A DNA stretch of 44,079 nucleotides from an uncultured Bacteroidia bacterium (GTDB taxonomy: Bacteria > Bacteroidota > Bacteroidia > NS11-12g > UBA9320): positions 1-44,079 of the forward strand of contig CAJQIC010000031.1 of assembly GCA_905478335.1 (NCBI GenBank), read 5' to 3'. Under the pieces are notes generated by a model. It saw nothing but the letters and a program-made list of their open reading frames with translations, was not told where the DNA came from and ran no database searches. A program made the position numbers and the translations under genes. Below are positions 8,669 through 17,153 of this stretch, one piece after another (the stretch's first letter is position 1; every line of letters begins with the position of its first letter).

Positions 8669-10108
8669 CTATTTTTTAGGTGTATCTTTCAATATGTCAA
8701 CAAGGAAGTTCCAGAACTTCTGTACTGACTTAATACCAACTCTTTCGTCTGGACTATGCGGTCCTTTAATCGTTGGTCCGAATGAAATCATGTCTAAACC
8801 AGGGTATCTTTCCCCTAACAAACCACACTCTAATCCAGCGTGAATAGCAGCTACTTTAGGTGCTTCGCCAAACAAGGTTTTGTATTTAGCCACCATCAAG
8901 TCTAATATTTCTGAATTTGGGTTTGGTGCCCATCCTGGGTAACTCCCACCCTGCTCAATATTGCAATTTGCCAATCTAAACGGCGCTGCAACGGTATGTG
9001 CAACATCCATTTTGCCAGATTCGGTAGAACTTCTTTGAAGGCTTTGCGTAACAAACTTTCCGTCTTTCACAATTACACGTGCCAAAGAACTTGATGTTTC
9101 AACCAATCCTTCGATGGCTCTACTCATACAAAACACACCATTGTGGCAAGCATAAATAACCTCAGTTATTTCAGCCGAATCTGCTACAGATACCGCCTTA
9201 GCCGGGACAGCTACTTCTTCAAACTCGATGTTTAGGTTCGGCTCTTCGTGTTGAAAATCTTCTTTGATTCCAACAATTCTTTGATTCGCCTCACTAAGAT
9301 AATCGGTACTGTTCACCACGATCGTTGCAAAGCTTTCTCTTGGGATTGCATTACGTAAACTACCACCGTCGATTTCAACAATCTGCAAACCGAAGTCTGT
9401 GCACTGGTGCATCAAACGGTTCATGATCTTATTACCATTCCCACGTTCTAGGTCAATCTCTACCCCACTGTGTCCGCCTTTTAAGCCGTTCACGGTAATT
9501 TTATAGGCAACTGATCCTGCAGCCGAAACTTCTGTGTATTGTTTATTTGTGTTGGTGTCTATTCCTCCTGCGCAACCAATAGAAAACTCGTCGTCGTCTT
9601 CGGTATCTAGATTAAGCAAGATTTGTCCATCAAGCTTCCCTTGCTCTAGGTGGATAGCGCCCGTCATGCCAGTTTCTTCATCTATTGTAAATAAAGCTTC
9701 GATAGCTGGATGAGCGATATCATCAGACTTTAATAACGTCATGATTGCAGCTACACCCATGCCATTGTCGGCACCAAGTGTTGTGCCTTTGGCTTTTACC
9801 CAATCTCCGTCTATATAGGACTGAATGCCTTGCGTAGCAAAATCAAAATCTGTGTCTGCATTTTTTTGGTGCACCATGTCCAAGTGACTTTGAATAATCA
9901 CTGTTTTACGGTCTTCCATTCCAGCAGTTGCTGGCTTTTTTATAATTACGTTGCCAACATGGTCAACGTAGGTTGGTAATCCCAAATCTTCACCAAATTT
10001 CTTAGCAAAGGCGATTACTTCTTCTTCTTTTTTTGATGCTCTTGGAACCGCGTTTAAATCTTCAAAATGATTCCAAACTGCTTTTGGTTCGAGGTCTCTT
10101 ACGTTCAT
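8669..10108 (-). CDS. pepD: Aminoacyl-histidine dipeptidase (cytosol non-specific dipeptidase), M20 family
   Basis: Di-zinc M20 peptidase of 479 residues that cleaves dipeptides such as Xaa-His in the cytoplasm. Start set at ATG 10108 (MNVRDLEPKAVW); the frame is open 24 codons further but that part reads through the typA terminator. Metal and catalytic residues visible: His75-Leu-Asp77 in SHLDMVHQ, Asp in LGADNGMGVA, the Glu-Glu pair in DEETGMTGA, Asp in NLDTEDDDEF, and a late His in FGPTIKGPHSPDERV. HAGLECGLLGE is typical of PepD. It has its own upstream region after the terminator, with a TAACTTCG sequence resembling a -7 box. Confidence 0.93.
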   Translation of the reverse strand: MNVRDLEPKAVWNHFEDLNAVPRASKKEEEVIAFAKKFGEDLGLPTYVDHVGNVIIKKPATAGMEDRKTVIIQSHLDMVHQKNADTDFDFATQGIQSYIDGDWVKAKGTTLGADNGMGVAAIMTLLKSDDIAHPAIEALFTIDEETGMTGAIHLEQGKLDGQILLNLDTEDDDEFSIGCAGGIDTNTNKQYTEVSAAGSVAYKITVNGLKGGHSGVEIDLERGNGNKIMNRLMHQCTDFGLQIVEIDGGSLRNAIPRESFATIVVNSTDYLSEANQRIVGIKEDFQHEEPNLNIEFEEVAVPAKAVSVADSAEITEVIYACHNGVFCMSRAIEGLVETSSSLARVIVKDGKFVTQSLQRSSTESGKMDVAHTVAAPFRLANCNIEQGGSYPGWAPNPNSEILDLMVAKYKTLFGEAPKVAAIHAGLECGLLGERYPGLDMISFGPTIKGPHSPDERVGIKSVQKFWNFLVDILKDTPKK

Positions 10109-10163
10109 AGTATTCTTATTGCGTGCGAAGTTAAAATATATTCCGTCATAGCCCAGCAGACAT

Positions 10164-10193
10164 AAAAAAAGGAGCTCCAATGAAGCTCCTTTA
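10164..10193 (-). terminator. Intrinsic terminator of typA
   Basis: On the minus strand, AAGGAGC and GCTCCTT pair around a 9-nt loop, followed by a run of seven T. It lies 20 bases after the typA stop codon and before the pepD start. Confidence 0.9.
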
Positions 10194-10212
10194 ATACAAA
10201 AAATTGTATGTC

Positions 10213-11973
10213 TTATATTTTTCTCATTCGAAGACTTTCTGGAGTGATTTCCAAATACTCATCTTCTTTGATGTATTCCATAGATTCCTCTAGTGAGAAT
10301 TCAACTTTCGGGAAAACTTTAGCCGCGTCGTCGTTACCAGCTGAACGTACGTTCGACATTTTCTTTCCTTTAATCAGGTTCAATTCCAAGTCGTTGTTTC
10401 GCGTGTGTTCTCCAACAACTTGCCCTTTATACACCTTATCACTTGGTCCAACAAAGAAACGTCCTCTGTCTTGCACACGGTCAATAGAGTAAGCCAATAC
10501 CTGACCTTGCTCCATGCTCACCAACGAACCTTTTGCTCTCGTTGGAATATCACCTTTAATAGGTCCGTAACCTCTTAATCGGTGCGACATAATCGCCTGA
10601 CCTGCAGTTGCAGTTAGCATATTGTTTCTTAGTCCGATAATTCCTCTAGAAGGAATATCAAATTCGATGTGTTGTAAGTCGCCTTTAGGTTCCATCACCA
10701 AAAGCTCGCCTTTACGCATCGTTACCAATTCGATTGCTTTACCAGAATACTCTTCAGGTACATCAATCACTAAGGTTTCGTATGGTTCTTGCGTTTCACC
10801 GTCAACTTCTTTCAAAATCACCTGTGGCTTACCCACTTGTAATTCGTAACCTTCACGACGCATCGTTTCGATTAAAACACTTAAGTGAAGGATTCCTCTA
10901 CCGTGAACGATAAATTTATCTTCAGTGTCCGTTAGTTGAACACGCAAGGCTAAGTTCTTTTCAGTTTCTTTCATCAAGCGGTCACGGAGGTGACGTGATG
11001 TTACGAACTTTCCTTCCTTTCCGAAGAACGGTGAGTTGTTGATGGTAAACAACATACTCATTGTTGGTTCATCAACCTTTATTCTTGAAAGCGCTTCTGG
11101 GTTTTCTAAATCAGCTAGTGTATCACCAATTTCGAAATCATCCAATCCTACGATCGCACAAATATCACCTGAGCGCACTGTATCAACAGCTACTTTACCA
11201 AGTCCAACAAAAACGTCTAACTCTTTAATTCTTACCTTTTTCTGAACACCATCGCGTTTGCAAAGAATGTAGTCTTTGTTCACATGTAAATCACCTCGGT
11301 ATACACGCCCGATAGCGATACGGCCCTTAAACGGAGAGAAATCAAGCGATGTAATTTGCATCTGTGGAGTTCCTTCACGGTATGGTGCTTCTGGGATAAT
11401 ATCAACGATAGCATCCATTAATAGCCATAGATTGTCTGTTGGCTCATTAAAGTCGTGGTTCATCCATCCGTGTTTTGAGCTGCCAAATAGGGTTTCAAAA
11501 TCCAATTGCTCTTCAGTTGCATCCAAGTTGAACATCAACTCAAATACGTCTTGTTGTACTTCGTCTGGTCGACAGTTTTCTTTATCAACCTTGTTTACAA
11601 CAACGATAGGTTTTAAGCCCAATTCAATTGCTTTACCCAATACAAAACGCGTTTGTGGCATTGGTCCTTCAAAGGCATCAACCAATAGCAAAACACCATC
11701 AGCCATTTTTAATACTCGTTCTACTTCACCACCAAAATCACTGTGACCAGGAGTATCGATGATGTTAATTTTAGTATCGCGGTAATTCACCGATACGTTT
11801 TTAGAAAGAATGGTAATTCCTCTTTCCCGCTCAAGGTCGTTACTATCGAGCAAAAGCTCTTTCACTTCCTTTCTGTCATCAAGCAATTTACTTGCTTGAA
11901 TGATCTTGTCGACTAAGGTTGTTTTACCGTGGTCAACGTGGGCAATAATGGCGATATTTCGTATCGATTGCAT
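10213..11973 (-). CDS. typA: Translational GTPase TypA/BipA
   Basis: Ribosome-associated GTPase of 586 residues, involved in ribosome assembly and stress adaptation. G-motifs in order: AHVDHGKTTL (P-loop, about residues 11-20), RGITI (switch I), DTPGHSDFGGEV (G3) and NKVDKENCRP (G4). Then come EF-Tu-like domain II, EF-G-like domains III and V (VGKPQVILKEVDGETQEPYE, RGIIGLRNNMLT) and the BipA C-terminal domain. Length is close to the usual ~600. A TACTTTTG -7 box stands upstream and a strong terminator follows. Confidence 0.97.
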   Translation of the reverse strand: MQSIRNIAIIAHVDHGKTTLVDKIIQASKLLDDRKEVKELLLDSNDLERERGITILSKNVSVNYRDTKINIIDTPGHSDFGGEVERVLKMADGVLLLVDAFEGPMPQTRFVLGKAIELGLKPIVVVNKVDKENCRPDEVQQDVFELMFNLDATEEQLDFETLFGSSKHGWMNHDFNEPTDNLWLLMDAIVDIIPEAPYREGTPQMQITSLDFSPFKGRIAIGRVYRGDLHVNKDYILCKRDGVQKKVRIKELDVFVGLGKVAVDTVRSGDICAIVGLDDFEIGDTLADLENPEALSRIKVDEPTMSMLFTINNSPFFGKEGKFVTSRHLRDRLMKETEKNLALRVQLTDTEDKFIVHGRGILHLSVLIETMRREGYELQVGKPQVILKEVDGETQEPYETLVIDVPEEYSGKAIELVTMRKGELLVMEPKGDLQHIEFDIPSRGIIGLRNNMLTATAGQAIMSHRLRGYGPIKGDIPTRAKGSLVSMEQGQVLAYSIDRVQDRGRFFVGPSDKVYKGQVVGEHTRNNDLELNLIKGKKMSNVRSAGNDDAAKVFPKVEFSLEESMEYIKEDEYLEITPESLRMRKI

Positions 11974-11992
11974 GGGTGATTTTTTGAAGCCG

Positions 11993-12000
11993 CAAAAGTA
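11993..12000 (-). promoter_or_regulatory. Putative -7 box TACTTTTG for typA
   Basis: On the minus strand TACTTTTG fits TAnnTTTG and ends 19 bases before the typA ATG. No clear -33 TTTG is seen. Confidence 0.5.
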
Positions 12001-12061
12001 CTCTTTAAATACGGGTAATTTTAGTATTTATTTCTTTTGCTAAACTCGGTAAATGTAGGTA

Positions 12062-12099
12062 TTAAAAGCAAAAAGCTACAGCCTAAAAGACTGTAGCTT
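12062..12099 (-). terminator. Intrinsic terminator of the TonB receptor gene
   Basis: Minus strand: AAGCTACAG and CTGTAGCTT form a perfect 9-bp stem around a 9-nt loop, followed by TTTTTGCTTTTAAT. It lies about 25 bases after the stop of the receptor. Confidence 0.9.
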
Positions 12100-12123
12100 A
12101 AGCTTAGGAATACGTATAAAACG

Positions 12124-14997
12124 TTAGATCTTGTATTTAAGTCCGAGACTCCATCGAACTCCAGCGTTATTGCCTGAATAAATGTACTCTTGTCCTGCGT
12201 ATTCATGTACCATTCTTACACGCGGATTTAAAATGTTTTTGATAGATGCGGTCAATTGGAATTTCTTGCCCAGTGATTTAAACAGGGTCACATCTAAAGA
12301 TGGACGTGGCATCTCATATACATCAGGTAAATCACCTTGACTCACTAAAGCAAGTCGCTTTCCAAACATATTGAAACTCACATTGGCAGAAAATGTATTT
12401 GAATCATTTTCAAAATTCAGAAATGAGTTAAAAATATATGGCGATTGACTGTACATTGGACGTGTTTCAGATGCGTTTTCGTCAATCTCTTTACGCACAG
12501 CGTACTCAAGGCTATCCACTTTTACTTGACTCTTAATTAATGAACCATTTAACCCCCATTTAATATTCTCCAAACGGTAAGAGATAAATGACAAGTTCTG
12601 CACAAACTCCAACTCAACTCCATATAAGGTTGCTTGACCTACATTTTTATAGGTAATCTCTGTATTGGCTGCTTTAGGGTTTTGCGTTTGTTCAATTGGG
12701 TTATCGAATGTTTTATAGAAGCCAGAAAGCGAGAAGCTTTTCCCTCTACTTGGATACAGCTCGTATCGCACATCGAAGTTCTGAATTAACGTTCGTTTCA
12801 ACTCTGGATTACCGATCAAAACATAATCTCCTGTAAAGAAGAAAGATGGGAATGGAGCCAATTCTCTAAACGTTGGTCTTGCCAGTGTTTGAGAAAAACC
12901 AAAACGTAAGTTACCGATTCTCCTAGTGGTTGGATCATCTTTTTCCATCACCTTATCGATAAAGTTATAGGTAAAGTTTAAGGACGGTAGTAAATCTACA
13001 TTATCTAAAACACCATCTTGCTCTGACTCTAATAAGGATTCAACCAATACGTTGGTTGTTTCTACTCGAAGTCCACCAGTAAAATTCCATTTCTTATTAA
13101 TAATTGGCGTATTGATTTGAGCGAAACCAGCCATTACAGACTGTTGACCGTTGTAACTGTTTTTAGCATTACCTCTAGGGTGACCTTTTACATAGGTATA
13201 AGAATTAGGGCTTTCTGTTGGCCAAGATTCTACCGCCATGTTTTCTGGAGCGAAGTAGGCGTCAATATCGCCATTAAAATCTGTGACTTCATTATAATCA
13301 AACCTCGTTTCTCTAAACTCTCTATTTTTATACAAGTAAGAAAAGCCTGTTTTGAATTCTGACTTTTTATTGAATCGACGCTTTAGCGGAACAATTAAGT
13401 ACGCTCTATTGTCCCAGTTCAATTCGTTCATTTGGCGATAGTAACGTGCTGGGGTATTGTAAGCCGCTTTGTTTATTGCGTAGGTTGTATCTCCGCTGTC
13501 AACCACGTAGTCGTAGGCGAAAAATCTCAAATCCGGTTCGTCTTGTTGCGAAAACGTTTGAGAAGAAACCCAAATTAGACGGATCGTTTTATCATCCTTA
13601 CCCATAATTTGATGTTCTCCTTTTAACTGAACATTGGTCAATGTACGTTGCAAATATTGTAACGTTTGAGAATTAAAAATTCGGTCTTCCGAAAGCGGTC
13701 CGTCTTCAGCCCATTGGCCAGATAACAACCGAGTAATTTTCTCACCACTTTGATTACGCATAACGTTTAAGCCAATCTTATTGCTCGAGTTAATCTTATA
13801 ATTGAAATTTCCAAACAGTCCGGTTACCACTCTGTCGTTTGATCTTGAGTCATGCAACGCAAATTGTGGATTTAAATCAGTAGAAGAAACAGCGTTAAAT
13901 CTTCCAATTTCGCCATAATTATAAAAACTAAAACTTCTTCTATAACTGGCACCGAAAAGGTAGCCAAAAGGTCTGTTTTTAATCTTCTTTTGATCACCAA
14001 AACTTAATGAATAGCTTTGATTCACACCACCTGTTGTTGTTCTTACCGCATTATCAGTTCCAAAGCTTTTAGAAACAGCAGCTAACTTGCTGTTGTCTGC
14101 TCCTGGTGTGGGATTAACGTTAGGAACATCACCTTCAGCTGCCAAGGTAGGCATGGCTCTAAATCCATTGTCAAAACCCAAAAAGTCTGTTGAACTGCCG
14201 GTATATGTTATAAAGTTATTATTAAATAATGCCTGGGAATTACCTCCTACAGAAGCGCTAAAACTCAACGACATGGAATCTGGAAATTCTTTTGTCGCGA
14301 TATTGATTAAACCACCTGAAAAATCTCCCGGCAATTCAGGCATGAAGGTTTTAAACACTTGTAGGTTACTTATGATGTTGCTTGGAAATAAATCCATCTG
14401 AACAGAGTTTCTATCAGGATCTAAACTTGGCACTTCACAAGAATTCAATACCGTCTTACTGTATCGATCGCCTAAACCTCTTACAGAAACATATCGTCCT
14501 CCTTCAACACTTACGCCTGTAACACGCTTCAAAGCGTCTCCAGCCGAAGTAGCTTGTTGTTTAGTCATTTGCTCTTTCCCGATAGCGCTCATCACAACTT
14601 TTTGCTTTGCCATCAGAGATAATATTTCGTCATCTCCTTCTGCCTTCCTTCTGCGCAAAGAAATATCCGCAGTACCTAGTGTACTGGCTTCGCCGTATCC
14701 CATTTTTGCATTGACAATGGTCACACTACCTTCTGAAACTTTAATGTTTGTAAAGGTTTTACTATTAAATGTTAAGTGTGTTATTTCAATCGTGTAGACG
14801 CCTGGTTCAATCTCAATGGTATATACACCATCTAAGTCGGTAATTGTTCCTGTTTCACTTCCAGCAACTTTAACAAAAGCTTCTAACACGGCTTCGCCGT
14901 CTTCTTGCTGTGTAACGGTGCCTCTAATGGTACCTGTTTGTCCGTAGCTTAGCAGTCCTAACAATACTAAGCTCAGCGTAAAAATTCCTTGTTTCAT
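12124..14997 (-). CDS. TonB-dependent outer-membrane receptor with N-terminal carboxypeptidase-regulatory domain
   Basis: 957 residues. Signal peptide MKQGIFTLSLVLLGLLSYGQ; CarboxypepD_reg-like/DUF4480-type beta-sandwich (about 22-105, TGTIRGTVTQQEDGEAV..); plug domain (about 125-240, with KQQATSAGDALKRVTGVSVEGG and YVSVRGLGDRYSKTVLN); then a 22-strand barrel to a C-terminal RWSLGLKYKI ending in an aromatic-rich strand. It is the distal gene behind the beta-helix lipoprotein, 106 bp away with an 11-12-bp hairpin between. No SusD partner is present, so a non-glycan substrate is more likely; the upstream direct repeats suggest a two-component signal such as phosphate. The ligand itself is unknown. 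Confidence 0.9.
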   Translation of the reverse strand: MKQGIFTLSLVLLGLLSYGQTGTIRGTVTQQEDGEAVLEAFVKVAGSETGTITDLDGVYTIEIEPGVYTIEITHLTFNSKTFTNIKVSEGSVTIVNAKMGYGEASTLGTADISLRRRKAEGDDEILSLMAKQKVVMSAIGKEQMTKQQATSAGDALKRVTGVSVEGGRYVSVRGLGDRYSKTVLNSCEVPSLDPDRNSVQMDLFPSNIISNLQVFKTFMPELPGDFSGGLINIATKEFPDSMSLSFSASVGGNSQALFNNNFITYTGSSTDFLGFDNGFRAMPTLAAEGDVPNVNPTPGADNSKLAAVSKSFGTDNAVRTTTGGVNQSYSLSFGDQKKIKNRPFGYLFGASYRRSFSFYNYGEIGRFNAVSSTDLNPQFALHDSRSNDRVVTGLFGNFNYKINSSNKIGLNVMRNQSGEKITRLLSGQWAEDGPLSEDRIFNSQTLQYLQRTLTNVQLKGEHQIMGKDDKTIRLIWVSSQTFSQQDEPDLRFFAYDYVVDSGDTTYAINKAAYNTPARYYRQMNELNWDNRAYLIVPLKRRFNKKSEFKTGFSYLYKNREFRETRFDYNEVTDFNGDIDAYFAPENMAVESWPTESPNSYTYVKGHPRGNAKNSYNGQQSVMAGFAQINTPIINKKWNFTGGLRVETTNVLVESLLESEQDGVLDNVDLLPSLNFTYNFIDKVMEKDDPTTRRIGNLRFGFSQTLARPTFRELAPFPSFFFTGDYVLIGNPELKRTLIQNFDVRYELYPSRGKSFSLSGFYKTFDNPIEQTQNPKAANTEITYKNVGQATLYGVELEFVQNLSFISYRLENIKWGLNGSLIKSQVKVDSLEYAVRKEIDENASETRPMYSQSPYIFNSFLNFENDSNTFSANVSFNMFGKRLALVSQGDLPDVYEMPRPSLDVTLFKSLGKKFQLTASIKNILNPRVRMVHEYAGQEYIYSGNNAGVRWSLGLKYKI

Positions 14998-15040
14998 TAT
15001 TAACGTATTCCTAATTGGTTAAAAAAAACGGGTAATTAAA

Positions 15041-15071
15041 ATGCAACCCCAGAAAATCACTGGGATTGCAT
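15041..15071 (-). terminator. Intercistronic hairpin (attenuator or 3' stabiliser) between lipoprotein and TonB receptor
   Basis: 15041-15052 and 15060-15071 pair over 12 bp with a 7-nt loop. Read as minus-strand RNA, every position pairs (one G-U); on the plus strand that position is a C-A mismatch, so the structure belongs to the minus transcript. TTTTAATT follows. It could end or dampen transcription between the two genes. Confidence 0.7.
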
Positions 15072-15103
15072 GATGTATTTTATATTTAGTTTTATGTTTC
15101 AAA

Positions 15104-16489
15104 TTATTTGATAAGACCGTCTTTATCAGTCTTTGTCCAACCTTTTATCCAAGCATCTTTTCCTGGCTCAAAAGCACCTTTGTATGCAACGTTTTCTATG
15201 AATGCGTCTCCTGAAAGTCCTGTAGCAGTTACATCATTGGTCGGCACACCTTTTTCTAGTCCTGGATTACCAACCGTATTCCCAGATGAATTTGCAGTAC
15301 CGTTTAAATTGACGTCATTAAGGTCTGTGTCTTCGCTTGCAGAAACAATGATTTTGTCAGCATCGTCGCCAGCAACCATGTAGAAGATATTGTCGACTAC
15401 TTTTAAGTTACCTGCGTCAAATCTTTTCTTCGAATCTTCGCCATCACCAGGTAGGTCTTCGATATCTACCCCTTTATCCCAGTTGTAGAAAATTGAGTTG
15501 TGGTATTCTCCACCTGCATTATCTCTAAACGTAAGTGCTCTTTTACCGCCATTTCCAATGTACGTGCAATTGTAGAACATTGGTGTTGCGTAAGGTTGGG
15601 CATCTTCAGGATCCGTTCCTCCGTCATGCTCTCCACCTCTGTCGCCAGCAGCTGGATCTTGATTTACGAATACAAACTGTGCTCGTCCTCTCCATCCTTC
15701 GTCGTAATCAACGTTATCGTCTGCACAGTAAGAGATACACAGGTTACTTACATTAACTGTGCCTCCAAAAAATTCGATTCCATCATCGTTATTAGCAACA
15801 ATCTCAATATGATGGACGCTAGTTCCTGAACCAACGCCACCTAAAGTCAAACCATTGATTTCATTACCTGCACCGATGTCTGTACCTCCATGACGGATTG
15901 AAATGTATGCCAGGCTTCCTGAATTGTCTGCATCGTTGTCACCTCCGTATAAACCACGGGTTTCGCTAGTAGGTATTCCCTCAATGGCCGATTCACCAGG
16001 AGAGCTGTTTAAGCTTGCATTTCCTAGTACAATTAATCCTCCCCACAAACCACGAGCAGTTGCTGGTATCTGACCACCATCTGTTTCGCTTGTCATGATA
16101 ATCGGTTCCGTTGAAGTTCCTTCGGCCATAATTTTAGCACCTCTTGAAACGATTAACGCAGATGCATTATCGCCCTGACCAGACTTCCCTTTTATCAAGG
16201 TTCCTGGCTCAACTGTTAGTGTTTGACCTGAATTGACGAAAACCAATCCATTCAACACCCAAGTTTTGTCTTTTGTAAAAGTGATGGTTCCGACACCCTC
16301 ACCTCGATCTGTTACCGTCGAAATAGTTTCGATTACATTACCGTCCCCATCTTTAACTGTTGATTCTTCATACATAGTTGTTTTATCTTCTGGTTGTGAA
16401 GGTGTTTCGTCTCCTCCACATGAAGACAACATAGCAGCGCATACAAACATCATGGTACATGCTAAAACGCTTAACTTAGATTTGTTCAT
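15104..16489 (-). CDS. Parallel beta-helix lipoprotein partnered with the TonB receptor
   Basis: 461 residues. Start set at ATG 16489 (MNKSKLSVLACTMM) rather than the upstream TTG at 16519. Signal peptide with lipobox MLSSC, Cys near residue 24, then a Gly/Asp/Glu-rich linker. From about residue 80 it shows the solenoid pattern of right-handed beta-helices: LVFVNSGQTLTVEPGTLIKG, ALIVSRGAKIMAEG, RGLWGGLIVLGNASLN, IEGIPTSETRGLYGG, ISIRHGGTDIGAGNEINGL, DGIEFFGGTVNV. Asp-rich loops (GGDNDADNSG, DEGWRGRAQ) suggest cation binding. I recognise the family only as a recurrent partner of TonB receptors in Bacteroidota. It leads the operon; four 11-bp-spaced direct repeats lie 46-84 bp upstream of its ATG. 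Confidence 0.82.
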   Translation of the reverse strand: MNKSKLSVLACTMMFVCAAMLSSCGGDETPSQPEDKTTMYEESTVKDGDGNVIETISTVTDRGEGVGTITFTKDKTWVLNGLVFVNSGQTLTVEPGTLIKGKSGQGDNASALIVSRGAKIMAEGTSTEPIIMTSETDGGQIPATARGLWGGLIVLGNASLNSSPGESAIEGIPTSETRGLYGGDNDADNSGSLAYISIRHGGTDIGAGNEINGLTLGGVGSGTSVHHIEIVANNDDGIEFFGGTVNVSNLCISYCADDNVDYDEGWRGRAQFVFVNQDPAAGDRGGEHDGGTDPEDAQPYATPMFYNCTYIGNGGKRALTFRDNAGGEYHNSIFYNWDKGVDIEDLPGDGEDSKKRFDAGNLKVVDNIFYMVAGDDADKIIVSASEDTDLNDVNLNGTANSSGNTVGNPGLEKGVPTNDVTATGLSGDAFIENVAYKGAFEPGKDAWIKGWTKTDKDGLIK

Positions 16490-16534
16490 TTTTAATTCTT
16501 TCTTGTTTTGTTGGTACAAACGTCACATGGTTAT

Positions 16535-16573
16535 GTTATGTGAATGTTACCATGAAGTGAAAGAATCGTGAAA
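16535..16573 (-). promoter_or_regulatory. Four direct repeats at 11-bp spacing, PhoB/OmpR-type operator
   Basis: On the minus strand the half-sites are TTTCAC (16568-16573), TTTCAC (16557-16562), GGTAAC (16546-16551) and CATAAC (16535-16540), each 11 bp apart, with unrelated 5-bp spacers. Eleven-bp tandem half-sites are how OmpR/PhoB winged-helix regulators bind as head-to-tail dimers. A degenerate -7-like GACGTTTG sits just downstream (16517-16524), so the repeats take the place of the -33 box, as at activator-dependent promoters. Confidence 0.6.
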
Positions 16574-16634
16574 GTGTTTGGAGATAGAAACACCTTATCC
16601 ACAAAAGAAATGTATGATGCTGAATATAAGCGAT

Positions 16635-17066
16635 TTACGGAATTAGTTGACTTAATACAAATAAGGATACAATGAACCCTAAAATCGCTAACCAGGTTAG
16701 ATTTTGAACCGAGTTTGACTTTCGTTGAAAGATTCGCTTCAACCAAACATAAAATATGGCTAAACTCGACACCAATAAAATCCAACTAGAATAGGCAAAT
16801 AATAATACAAGGATGGCTAAAAGAAGTATATGAAGACCAATAATCCATTTAACCGCAACGCGCTGATTTAGCTTTTCTGGTTTTAGCCACAAGGCAAGCG
16901 TCAGTACAGAACCAGAGATTAATAGAAGTAACATCGCAAGCAATCCAACTTCGTCCCCTTCAGGCGGTTCAGCCATAAGTTCGATACATATAGGACCTAA
17001 AAACCAAAGCGTAAACACGACATATGTGGTAGACAAGATTTTACGGAGTATGTTCTTTGATATCAC
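16635..17066 (-). CDS. Hypothetical small integral membrane protein
   Basis: 143 residues, GTG start at 17066, about five hydrophobic segments (roughly residues 9-30, 42-60, 74-92, 94-108 and 124-141). There is a short acidic loop MAEPPEGDEVGL after TM1 and a basic stretch KRIFQRKSN before the last segment. No family recognised. It is divergent from the lipoprotein hydrolase at 17154. A TACCTTCG promoter-like box at 17071-17078 lies so close to the GTG that transcription from it would be leaderless, so the box or the start may be wrong. Confidence 0.6.
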   Translation of the reverse strand: MISKNILRKILSTTYVVFTLWFLGPICIELMAEPPEGDEVGLLAMLLLLISGSVLTLALWLKPEKLNQRVAVKWIIGLHILLLAILVLLFAYSSWILLVSSLAIFYVWLKRIFQRKSNSVQNLTWLAILGFIVSLFVLSQLIP

Positions 17067-17133
17067 AGAACGAAGGTATTTATTATCTAACTTAAAAATG
17101 ACGTCGGTCTATTCACATCGTTGTATTGCCAGC

Positions 17134-17141
17134 TATATTCG
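17134..17141 (+). promoter_or_regulatory. Putative -7 box TATATTCG for the hydrolase lipoprotein
   Basis: TATATTCG differs from TAnnTTTG by one base and ends 12 bases before the ATG at 17154. Consensus match only. Confidence 0.35.
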
Positions 17142-17153
17142 TAGAAAAAAAAT

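Noticed and set aside
10109-10180. Longer pepD start
   Set aside because: The extra 24 codons run through the typA terminator hairpin and do not match the family's N-terminus.
16490-16519. TTG start for the beta-helix lipoprotein
   Set aside because: A normal ATG follows ten codons later and gives a proper lipoprotein signal; the extra residues lie in the leader.
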